Assembly: GCA_900554595.1 (NCBI GenBank)
Contig: USHZ01000074.1
Span: 1 to 8,995, forward strand
Direction: 5' to 3'
Length of the DNA: 8,995 nt
Source: an uncultured Collinsella sp.
GTDB taxonomy: Bacteria; Actinomycetota; Coriobacteriia; Coriobacteriales; Coriobacteriaceae
Part shown: positions 1 to 4,940 of the stretch, one piece after another
Layout: every line of letters begins with the position of its first letter
Position numbering within the stretch: position 1 is the stretch's first letter
Program-made: the position numbers and the translations under genes
The notes under the pieces: model-generated
Told to the model about the DNA's origin: nothing
Databases searched by the model: none
Seen by the model: only the letters and a program-made list of their open reading frames with translations

Positions 1-40
1 ATGTATCCCCTTCGTGGTTGTTTTGCTGTTTGCCCAGATA

Positions 41-79
41 AAACCTGCCAAAATAAACCTGTCCCTTTTTGGCAGGTTT
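41..79. repeat. 13-bp perfect palindrome at left edge
   Basis: Positions 41-53 pair perfectly with 67-79 (arm AAACCTGCCAAAA), leaving a 13-nt loop. The loop holds a second copy of AAACCTG (55-61) that could also pair with CAGGTTT at 73-79, so two alternative folds exist. It ends 4 nt before the Shine-Dalgarno of the cyclo-ligase gene. No T-run follows, so it is not a canonical terminator for an upstream + strand gene. It could be the 3' end of an unseen neighbour or part of the leader of the next gene. Confidence 0.6.
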
Positions 80-95
80 GCTAGAGGAGGTTGGG

Positions 96-692
96 ATGGA
101 CAAGGCTAAATTGCGGCGGGCGGGGATTGCTCGGCGCGACGCTCTTGATTTGGATGCGCGAGCGGCAAAGTCCGCCGCTATCTGCGCGCGGCTCGTTGAG
201 CTGCTGGGCCGCTCGGATGCCGCGGCGCCGCGCACCGTTGCCGTCTACGCCGCGATGGGTTCCGAGGCAGACCCTGCCGCGTTTGCCGCTGCGGCCGCCG
301 TGCGCGGCCGGCGCGTAGCCTATCCGTGCATGCTCTCGGCAATTGATGCCGCAGCTTGTGGCCAGCGCATGTGCATGCGGGCAGTTGCCGCCGACGATGC
401 GTCCGCGGCTCCGTTTATCGCCCACCCCACGCGGGCCTTCGCGGCCACGGACATCGACAGCGACCGCTTCCCCATCGTGCCTGCCGAAGCTCTCGACATG
501 ATCGTCGTACCGCTCGTGGCCTTCGACCAAACCGGCGCGCGCCTGGGCTACGGCGGCGGTTGTTACGATCGCTACCTGCCTATGCTCTCGCCCGCATGCC
601 AAATTATCGGCATCGCCTTTGACGAGCAACGCGTCGACGGCGTTCCCACCGATACCCACGACCTGCCGCTACCCCACATCATCAGCGCCTGA
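96..692 (+). CDS. 5-formyltetrahydrofolate cyclo-ligase (MTHFS)
   Basis: Predicted cytosolic enzyme of 198 aa that uses ATP to convert 5-formyl-THF to 5,10-methenyl-THF, returning this storage folate to one-carbon metabolism. The family signature is at residues 137-161: VVPLVAFD, then GARLGYGGGCYDRYL, the nucleotide/phosphate-binding loop. An N-terminal Lys/Arg-rich stretch (KAKLRR, residues 3-8) and GSEADP (55-60), matching the folate-site Glu region, also fit. The usual GGGYYDR or GGGFYDR reads GGGCYDR here (Cys156), a mild variation. Length is normal for bacterial members (about 180-200 aa). The ATG at 96 is chosen over an upstream TTG at 69 because AGAGGAGG (83-90) lies 5 nt before it and the TTG falls inside a hairpin. 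It appears monocistronic: a 234-nt gap with a long palindrome separates it from tgt. E. coli fau (ygfA) is the counterpart. The family call is firm. Confidence 0.93.
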   Translation: MDKAKLRRAGIARRDALDLDARAAKSAAICARLVELLGRSDAAAPRTVAVYAAMGSEADPAAFAAAAAVRGRRVAYPCMLSAIDAAACGQRMCMRAVAADDASAAPFIAHPTRAFAATDIDSDRFPIVPAEALDMIVVPLVAFDQTGARLGYGGGCYDRYLPMLSPACQIIGIAFDEQRVDGVPTDTHDLPLPHIISA

Positions 693-716
693 TCGCCGCT
701 GTTTCGCACCCGCAAG

Positions 717-784
717 ATGAGCGTGGAAAATCTCCCACTTTGGGCCCCCTTACGAGCCAAAAGTGGGAGATTATCCACGCTCAT
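717..784. repeat. 68-nt intergenic palindrome (29-bp arms, 27 paired)
   Basis: Positions 717-745 pair with 756-784 with only two mismatches (728/773 and 742/759), around a 10-nt loop. The outer arm is ATGAGCGTGGA and the inner arm contains TCTCCCACTTT. It begins 24 nt after the cyclo-ligase stop. TCCACGCTCATT is repeated directly at 774-785 and 803-814, so the left arm has two possible partners. No T-run follows the right arm. A transcript would fold into a very stable hairpin, so 3'-end protection or termination is plausible, but the element may also be a dispersed palindromic repeat. Confidence 0.75.
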
Positions 785-802
785 TCAACAAGCGTCCAAA
801 AA

Positions 803-814
803 TCCACGCTCATT
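803..814 (+). repeat. Second direct copy of palindrome right arm
   Basis: TCCACGCTCATT repeats 774-785 exactly, 29 nt downstream, and is complementary to the left arm at 717-727. It could compete with the proximal right arm, or be the remnant of a duplicated or partly deleted second element. Confidence 0.6.
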
Positions 815-883
815 GGCCGTGTCCCTGCCACGCCGCCCTTTGCGCCAGTTTCTGTCGAGTCGGTGCGGTTCGATGGTTGCTCG

Positions 884-889
884 TATAAT
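884..889 (+). promoter_or_regulatory. -10 element of the tgt promoter
   Basis: A perfect TATAAT lies at 884-889. It predicts a transcript start near 896 and a leader of about 30 nt to the tgt ATG at 927. No good -35 hexamer is seen 16-19 nt upstream (the region reads CGGTGC or similar), and no TGn extension is present, so the -35 contact is unresolved. Confidence 0.6.
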
Positions 890-926
890 GGTCTGCGTAT
901 GAACCGCAACCAAGGAGTTCCAGTTT

Positions 927-2066
927 ATGGACCAGAGCCTCTTTAAATTCGACCTGATCGCCGAGGACCCGACCACGCACGCGCGCGCCGGCGTGCTGCA
1001 TACCCCGCACGGCGACATCGAGACGCCGATCTTTATGCCCGTGGGCACCAAGGCAAACGTCAAGGGTATTCCCACCGAGACCGTCAAGCAGCTCGGTGCC
1101 CAGATCGTGCTTGCCAATACCTATCACCTGTCCATGCGTCCCGGCGAGGACACCATCGCCGAGCTGGGCGGACTGCACAAGTTCATGAACTGGCACGGCC
1201 CCATCCTCACCGACTCGGGCGGTTTCCAGGTCTTCAGCCACAACGACGCCGTCAAGCTCACCGACGAGGGCGTGCGCTTTATCGTCAACGATTACGACGG
1301 CCGCCACGTGTTCTGGACGCCCGAGGACAACATGGAAATCGCCATGAAGCTCGGCTCCGACATCTGCATGCAGCTCGACCAATGCCCCGGCTATCCTGCC
1401 ACGCGTGCCTATGTCGAGCGCGCCGTGGAGCTGTCGAGTATGTGGGCCGAGCGCTGCTACAAGGCTCATACCCGTGATGACCAGGCACTTTTTGGCATCG
1501 TTCAGGGTGGCATGCATCTGGATCTGCGCCTGCGATCGCTGCGCCACCTGGAGGAGTGCGGCGACTTCCCCGGCTACGGCATCGGCGGCTACTCGGTGGG
1601 CGAGGACCATGAGACCATGTTCGAGACGCTGGCGCCGCTGGTTTCCGAGTACATGCCTAAGCACAAGCCGCGCTACCTCATGGGCGTCGGCAACCCTACC
1701 ACGCTCGTGCGCGGCGTTGGCGTGGGCATCGACATGTTCGACTGCGTGCTGCCGACGCGCACTGGCCGCATGGGTACCGCGTTTTCGAGCGAGGGTCGCC
1801 TCAACTTCCGCAACGCGCGCTTTGCGCACGACGACGGCCCCATCGACCCCACCTGCACCTGCCCGGTGTGCACGGGCGGCTACAGCCGCGCGCTCATCCG
1901 TCACATGGTCACGCAGAAGGAGATGCTCGGCGGTATTCTGCTGTCGATGCACAACATCTACTACCTGCTCAACCTTATGCAGCGTGCCCGTCAGGCCATT
2001 ATCGAGGGCCGCTACGGCGCGTTTGTGAGCGACTGGATGAACAGCCCTGCGGCGGTGGACTACTAA
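927..2066 (+). CDS. tgt: Queuine/preQ1 tRNA-guanine transglycosylase
   Basis: Enzyme of 379 aa that swaps guanine 34 in the anticodon wobble position of GUN tRNAs (Asp, Asn, His, Tyr) for a 7-deazaguanine base, the key step of queuosine formation. It is a TIM barrel with a C-terminal zinc site. The general-base Asp is D96 in the DSGGFQVFS motif (96-104). The nucleophile is D272 in FDCVLPTR (271-278), aligned from memory with E. coli D264. Zinc ligands are C310, C312 and C315 plus H342 in SMHN. LFGIVQGG (188-195) is the usual substrate-loop region. Length is typical of bacterial Tgt (about 375 aa). The start at 927 follows AAGGAG (912-917) by 9 nt. A TATAAT lies 38 nt upstream and the gene seems to be transcribed alone. 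No queA, queG or preQ1-synthesis gene is in the window, so whether the cell makes preQ1 or salvages a precursor cannot be told here. Confidence 0.97.
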   Translation: MDQSLFKFDLIAEDPTTHARAGVLHTPHGDIETPIFMPVGTKANVKGIPTETVKQLGAQIVLANTYHLSMRPGEDTIAELGGLHKFMNWHGPILTDSGGFQVFSHNDAVKLTDEGVRFIVNDYDGRHVFWTPEDNMEIAMKLGSDICMQLDQCPGYPATRAYVERAVELSSMWAERCYKAHTRDDQALFGIVQGGMHLDLRLRSLRHLEECGDFPGYGIGGYSVGEDHETMFETLAPLVSEYMPKHKPRYLMGVGNPTTLVRGVGVGIDMFDCVLPTRTGRMGTAFSSEGRLNFRNARFAHDDGPIDPTCTCPVCTGGYSRALIRHMVTQKEMLGGILLSMHNIYYLLNLMQRARQAIIEGRYGAFVSDWMNSPAAVDY

Positions 2067-2077
2067 GAGCGGCGCGG

Positions 2078-2162
2078 GCGCTTGCAAAGCGCGGGCAACG
2101 GCAAGGGACGAGCGCCGGCCGGTCATCACGTTCGCTAACACCGTCTGCGCGACCGATGACCG
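2078..2162 (+). other. Small stem-loops downstream of tgt
   Basis: GCGCTT (2078-2083) pairs with AAGCGC (2087-2092) around a 3-nt loop, and CGGTCATC (2120-2127) pairs with GATGACCG (2155-2162). Neither is followed by a T-run. They could shape the 3' end of the tgt transcript; the canonical terminator of this gap lies further on at 2216-2263. No coding sequence is supported in the gap between tgt and the LOG gene. Confidence 0.35.
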
Positions 2163-2167
2163 ATAGC

Positions 2168-2198
2168 TTGCAAGCACTTGATGCATCGTGGGTACCAT
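2168..2198 (+). promoter_or_regulatory. Weak candidate promoter before LOG gene
   Basis: TTGCAA (2168-2173) and TACCAT (2193-2198) each match 4 of 6 consensus bases, with a long 19-nt spacer. Three short palindromes overlap it: GCTTGCAAGC (2166-2175), GATGCATC (2180-2187) and GGTACC (2191-2196). If used, transcription would start near 2205 and run at once into the hairpin at 2216. This is a weak prediction. Confidence 0.25.
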
Positions 2199-2215
2199 AC
2201 CGAATAGTTGATGTT

Positions 2216-2263
2216 CGGGCGGGTGTTTGGCGCATGGCGTCGACCCCGCCCGTTTTTCTTTTT
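2216..2263 (+). terminator. Rho-independent terminator just upstream of the LOG gene
   Basis: CGGGCGGG (2216-2223) pairs perfectly with CCCGCCCG (2245-2252), followed directly by a T-rich tract broken by one C (2253-2263). This is a textbook intrinsic terminator for the + strand. It lies 150 nt after the tgt stop but only 6 nt before the AGGAG (2270-2274) of the LOG gene, leaving no room for a promoter between them. It either ends tgt transcription with LOG relying on read-through, or sits in the LOG leader as an attenuator. Confidence 0.85.
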
Positions 2264-2279
2264 CTCGATAGGAGTACCC

Positions 2280-3038
2280 ATGATTAAGAATGAAAACGTC
2301 GAGGGCGAGCCTGCCTACGACGAGACGTACCGCCGCGGCCCCGTGGTCATGCGCGGCCCCATGATTCCTAAGGACAACACCTATGCCAACTTGCTGGCGC
2401 CCGAGGAGTCGACCGACTGGCTGCATGCCGATCCGTGGCGCGTGCTGCGCATTCAGGCAGAGTTTGTCGATGGTTTTGGCGCGCTTGCCGAGCTTGGTCC
2501 TGCAGTGACCATCTTCGGCAGCGCCCGCACGCCCAAGACCGATCCGCTCTACAAGGCGGCGCGCACGGTCGGTCGCAAGATCGCCCAGCGCGGCGTGGCG
2601 GTTATCACCGGCGGCGGTCCCGGCGTCATGGAGGCGGCCAACAGGGGAGCGGCGAGTGTCAACGGCAAGTCGGTCGGCTTGGGTATCGAGCTTCCGCACG
2701 AGCACGGGCTCAACAAGTACGTGAACCTCGGCATGGATTTCCGTTACTTTTTTGTGCGCAAGACCATGTTCGTCAAATACAGCTCGGGCGCCATCGTGTT
2801 CCCCGGCGGCTTTGGCACGCTCGACGAGATGTTCGAGGTGCTCACGCTGGTGCAGACGCACAAGGTCAAGCGCATGCCACTCGTTTTGTTGGGCACCGAG
2901 TACTGGCAGGGCCTGTTCGACTGGCTCAACGGCCCGGTGATGGATGCCGGCATGATCAGCCCACTCGATCCAGACCTCGTCCACGTCACCGACGACCTCA
3001 ACGAGGCCGTCGACATCGCCCTGAGCGGGCTGATGTAG
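2280..3038 (+). CDS. LOG-family (TIGR00730-type) Rossmann protein
   Basis: Protein of 252 aa of the LOG / former 'lysine decarboxylase' family. Characterised members hydrolyse ribose 5'-phosphate from N6-modified AMP (cytokinin activation) or from other nucleoside monophosphates; the substrate here is not known. Family motifs are GSART (80-84) after the first beta strand, ITGGGPGVMEAANRGA (109-124), FFVRK (157-161) and PGGFGTLDEMFE (175-186), which holds the Arg and Glu expected of a phosphoribohydrolase site. About 70 residues precede the Rossmann core, making it longer than the compact ~190-aa LOG proteins and typical of the longer bacterial subgroup. The ATG at 2280 follows AGGAG (2270-2274) by 5 nt. 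The in-frame extension back to 2208 would read through the terminator and is rejected. It is convergent with the degV gene. The family is firm and the physiological role is open. Confidence 0.92.
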   Translation: MIKNENVEGEPAYDETYRRGPVVMRGPMIPKDNTYANLLAPEESTDWLHADPWRVLRIQAEFVDGFGALAELGPAVTIFGSARTPKTDPLYKAARTVGRKIAQRGVAVITGGGPGVMEAANRGAASVNGKSVGLGIELPHEHGLNKYVNLGMDFRYFFVRKTMFVKYSSGAIVFPGGFGTLDEMFEVLTLVQTHKVKRMPLVLLGTEYWQGLFDWLNGPVMDAGMISPLDPDLVHVTDDLNEAVDIALSGLM

Positions 3039-3052
3039 GGTAGCTAACATGG

Positions 3053-3108
3053 GACGGGGCTAAAAAGACTGATCCGAAACGTTTGATACCAGTCTTTTTA
3101 GCCCCGTC
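3053..3108. repeat. 56-nt palindrome between convergent genes (possible bidirectional terminator)
   Basis: GACGGGGCTAAAAAGACTG (3053-3071) pairs with 3090-3108 over 19 bp without a mismatch, and 3050-3052 can extend it with one wobble. The loop is 18 nt. It starts 14 nt after the LOG stop. The T5 run is inside the stem on both strands, so a short inner hairpin (GACT/AGTC) followed by T5 could act as a symmetric but weak terminator. Its position between convergent genes fits that role. Confidence 0.7.
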
Positions 3109-3122
3109 TCAAATGAACTGCT

Positions 3123-3191
3123 TCTAAGTTGCGGTGGAATAGGGATTGATTTGCGGCTGATAAGCCAAAAACAGTCCCTATTCCACCGCAA
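3123..3191. repeat. Palindromic repeat, copy A (TTGCGGTGGAATAG family)
   Basis: TTGCGGTGGAATAGGGA (3129-3145) pairs perfectly with 3175-3191, followed inward by a G-T wobble and two more pairs. The apex is a small stem GGCT-GATA-AGCC (3155-3166). The 20 nt at 3123-3142 are identical to 6396-6415. It lies 15 nt downstream of the degV stop on the - strand. No T-run follows the hairpin in the degV direction, so it is not a standard terminator. Confidence 0.8.
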
Positions 3192-3206
3192 GTGGTAAAG
3201 GTGCCC

Positions 3207-4067
3207 CTAGTGGATGGGCTGGTAGCGGGGGCAGTAGCTGATGGCGATGGCGTCGACGCCTACGTGGGTGGCGATGGTACAGCCGATGGGGCCGGTGCCG
3301 GCGTCTACGTAGTTCTGGCCTGCGAGTGCTTGGTTGACGAGCTCCTGCTCTTCGGCGGCACCGGTCGTGAGCACGCGCACGCTCGAACCCGGGTGTTCAG
3401 CCAAAAACGCGAGGCAGTCGGCCATGGTGTTGGCGACGATGCGCTTGGCGCCGCGGCCCTTCTTGATGGCCTTGATCTCGCCCGACTGCCACTCCGGCGA
3501 AACGGCCAGGCGAATGTTGAGCATCTGCGTCAGCTGGCCAGCGAGCTTGGGCGCGCGGCCGTTCTTGACCAGGTTCTCGAGCGTGCGCGGAATCAGCAGC
3601 AGATGGGCGTCGGGCAGCGTCGCGCGGATCTGAGCCTCGGTCTCGTCCAGGCTGCGGCCGTCCTCGCGCATGGCGAGCGCGTACTCCACCAGCAGGCCCT
3701 CGGCGCCCGAGCCGGTGCGCGAATCGATGCAGCGCACGTCGAGCTCGTGGGTATCGGCTACCAGGCATGCATTGGAATAGCAAGCGGACCACTCGCTGCA
3801 CAGTGAGATAAAGATGGCGCTGTCGTGGCCGTCGGCGCGTACGCGGTCAAAGAGTGCCTTGAACTCGCCGGCGCTCGGCTGCGAGGTGTGCGGCAGCTGC
3901 TCGGAGTCGGCCATGCGCGCGACGTATTCCTCGGCGGTAATCTGCACCTGGTCGAGCAGGTCCTCGCCCTCGATAATCACATGCAGCGGAATCACGTAAA
4001 TGCCGAGCTCTTGAGCACGGGCGGGGGAGATGTCCGACGTGGAGTCGGTTATGATGGCAAAAGACAT
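3207..4067 (-). CDS. DegV-family fatty-acid-binding protein
   Basis: Protein of 286 aa of the DegV (EDD) fold. Family members bind a long-chain fatty acid between two domains; the FakB proteins of Firmicutes present it to the kinase FakA for phospholipid synthesis. Visible motifs are TDSTSDIS (7-14) at the N-terminus, the headgroup-site element HTSQPSAGEF (60-69), LENLVKNGRAPK (163-174), and the C-terminal GPIGCTIATHVG (259-270) with His268. The usual SGTYQSA-type stretch reads SEWSACYSNA (91-100), so that loop has diverged. Length is normal (about 280 aa). The ATG at 4067 is preferred over an upstream ATG at 4124 because GAAAGGTG lies just ahead of it and the family begins at this Met. No fakA-like (DAK) gene is visible nearby. 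The gene is divergent from the HAD gene and convergent with the LOG gene. The family is firm and the ligand is inferred. Confidence 0.93.
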   Translation of the reverse strand: MSFAIITDSTSDISPARAQELGIYVIPLHVIIEGEDLLDQVQITAEEYVARMADSEQLPHTSQPSAGEFKALFDRVRADGHDSAIFISLCSEWSACYSNACLVADTHELDVRCIDSRTGSGAEGLLVEYALAMREDGRSLDETEAQIRATLPDAHLLLIPRTLENLVKNGRAPKLAGQLTQMLNIRLAVSPEWQSGEIKAIKKGRGAKRIVANTMADCLAFLAEHPGSSVRVLTTGAAEEQELVNQALAGQNYVDAGTGPIGCTIATHVGVDAIAISYCPRYQPIH

Positions 4068-4123
4068 AATTGCACCTTTCGTTGGGGCGCTTGCGCGCCG
4101 CCTTCTGAGAGCAAAGTGCGACA

Positions 4124-4129
4124 AGTATA
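4124..4129 (-). promoter_or_regulatory. Candidate -10 for degV
   Basis: On the - strand the hexamer reads TATACT, 57 nt upstream of the degV ATG. No convincing -35 is found 16-19 nt further up; a TTGAAC is present but 23 nt away. It is a plausible promoter core with an unresolved -35. Confidence 0.4.
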
Positions 4130-4153
4130 GTTGAGTCGCTCCACATTACTAGG

Positions 4154-4182
4154 TTCAATTGTTGAATAGTCAACAGTTTGAA
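4154..4182. promoter_or_regulatory. Imperfect palindrome in divergent promoter gap
   Basis: TGTTGA (4160-4165) and TCAACA (4170-4175) form a 6-bp inverted repeat around ATAG, flanked by an outer inverted pair TTCAA (4154-4158) and TTGAA (4178-4182), offset by one base. It lies between the degV promoter candidate and the HAD start, where an operator controlling both divergent genes could sit. No regulator gene is adjacent. Confidence 0.35.
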
Positions 4183-4223
4183 GTGTCGGTGTGGAAATCG
4201 CCAACTGGGGAAGAGGGATATCG

Positions 4224-4886
4224 ATGGCGGCATTACAGCTATGCGAGCGGCCGATTGTGCTGTTCGATTTTGACGGCACGGTGGCCGATACGGGTCGGGC
4301 GGTGATGACCTCGACGCGCAAGACGCTTGCCGCGCGCGGGTTTTCGGAGGCGCAGATGGGTGACTTGCGCCGTATGATTGGGCCTCCGCTGTGGAAGAGC
4401 TTCCACGACTTTTATGGCTTTTCCCGCGAGGAGTCGCTTGTGGTGGCCGACGAGTACCGCGCCTTTTTTGATGAGCTGGGACCGGAGGAGTACCCCGTGT
4501 TCGATGGGATCCCCGAGTTGCTGGATGGGTTGGCCGCCCAGGGCAAGCGTATGGCCGTGGCGACGTCGCGCATGGAGGCCAAGTGCATCGACATGGTGCA
4601 CGAGCTGGGGCTTTGCCAGTTCAAAGCCGTGGTTGGCATGAATCCGCCCCAGGGGCGCGAGACCAAGGCCGATTCGGTCCGCGATGCGCTTGCGGCTCTG
4701 GGCGCGACGGCTGACGAGGCCGTGATGATCGGCGACCGCTTTAACGATGTGGAGGGCGCGCACGCGATGGGTGTGCCGTGTATCGGCATCTATTCGGGCG
4801 CAGCGGCGCCGGGGGAGCACGAGGCCGCGGGTGCCGATGCGGTGGTGCACTCGGTGGCCGAGCTTGCTAAACTTTTCGCTATATAA
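4224..4886 (+). CDS. HAD hydrolase, phosphoglycolate phosphatase-like
   Basis: Phosphatase of 220 aa of the haloacid dehalogenase superfamily with a helical C1-type cap. Motif I is LFDFDGTVAD (13-22) with nucleophile D15 and acid/base D17. Motif II is the Thr/Ser in VATSR (112-116). The motif III Lys is K148 in ETKAD. Motif IV is MIGDRFNDVEGA (168-179) with D171 and D175 for magnesium. The RRMIGPPLWKSF stretch (49-60) in the cap is typical of Gph, PpaX and related phosphatases, so the substrate is probably a small phosphomonoester such as phosphoglycolate or pyrophosphate; sequence alone does not decide. The ATG at 4224 follows AAGAGGG (4211-4217) by 6 nt; the in-frame GTG at 4191 has no such site. 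The dipeptidase follows after 54 nt and may be co-transcribed. The superfamily call is firm, the substrate is not. Confidence 0.9.
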   Translation: MAALQLCERPIVLFDFDGTVADTGRAVMTSTRKTLAARGFSEAQMGDLRRMIGPPLWKSFHDFYGFSREESLVVADEYRAFFDELGPEEYPVFDGIPELLDGLAAQGKRMAVATSRMEAKCIDMVHELGLCQFKAVVGMNPPQGRETKADSVRDALAALGATADEAVMIGDRFNDVEGAHAMGVPCIGIYSGAAAPGEHEAAGADAVVHSVAELAKLFAI

Positions 4887-4896
4887 GTATGTGATG

Positions 4897-4922
4897 TGAG
4901 GGGCGGGCACGCTCGCCCCTCA
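4897..4922 (+). terminator. GC-rich hairpin between HAD and dipeptidase genes
   Basis: TGAGGGGCG (4897-4905) pairs with CGCCCCTCA (4914-4922), and G4906-T4913 and G4907-C4912 extend it to 11 bp with a 4-nt loop. It starts 10 nt after the HAD stop. Only ATTGG follows, so termination would be weak. It probably lowers read-through or marks a processed 3' end, and it lies 5 nt before the AAGGAGGT of the next gene. Confidence 0.5.
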
Positions 4923-4940
4923 TTGGTAAGGAGGTCGTCC

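Noticed and set aside
1..84. A 27-codon frame with four Cys codons from the first base of the window
   Set aside because: Its start coincides with the window edge, it has no visible ribosome binding site, and it overlaps the palindrome at 41-79. It is probably chance.
2166..2196. Three short perfect palindromes in a row (GCTTGCAAGC, GATGCATC, GGTACC) as an operator array
   Set aside because: Each is short and their centres are 13 and 10 nt apart, without a shared sequence. Chance is likely, so they are mentioned only under the promoter candidate.
2067..2279. A known riboswitch or T-box in the leader of the LOG gene
   Set aside because: No conserved T-box, purine, preQ1 or other riboswitch core could be recognised. 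Only the terminator hairpin is clear.
1868..2287. A 139-codon + strand frame overlapping the tgt 3' end and running through the terminator
   Set aside because: It is out of frame with tgt, crosses the stem-loop and T-run at 2216-2263, and has no motif.
810..3050. A 746-codon open frame on the - strand across tgt and the LOG gene
   Set aside because: It lies antisense to two genes with intact catalytic motifs. Its His/Arg/Val/Ala-rich translation is the usual mirror of GC-biased codons, and no ribosome binding site or domain is visible.
3192..3806. A 204-codon + strand frame opposite degV
   Set aside because: It is antisense to a well-conserved DegV protein and its repetitive Gly/Val/Asp composition marks it as a shadow.
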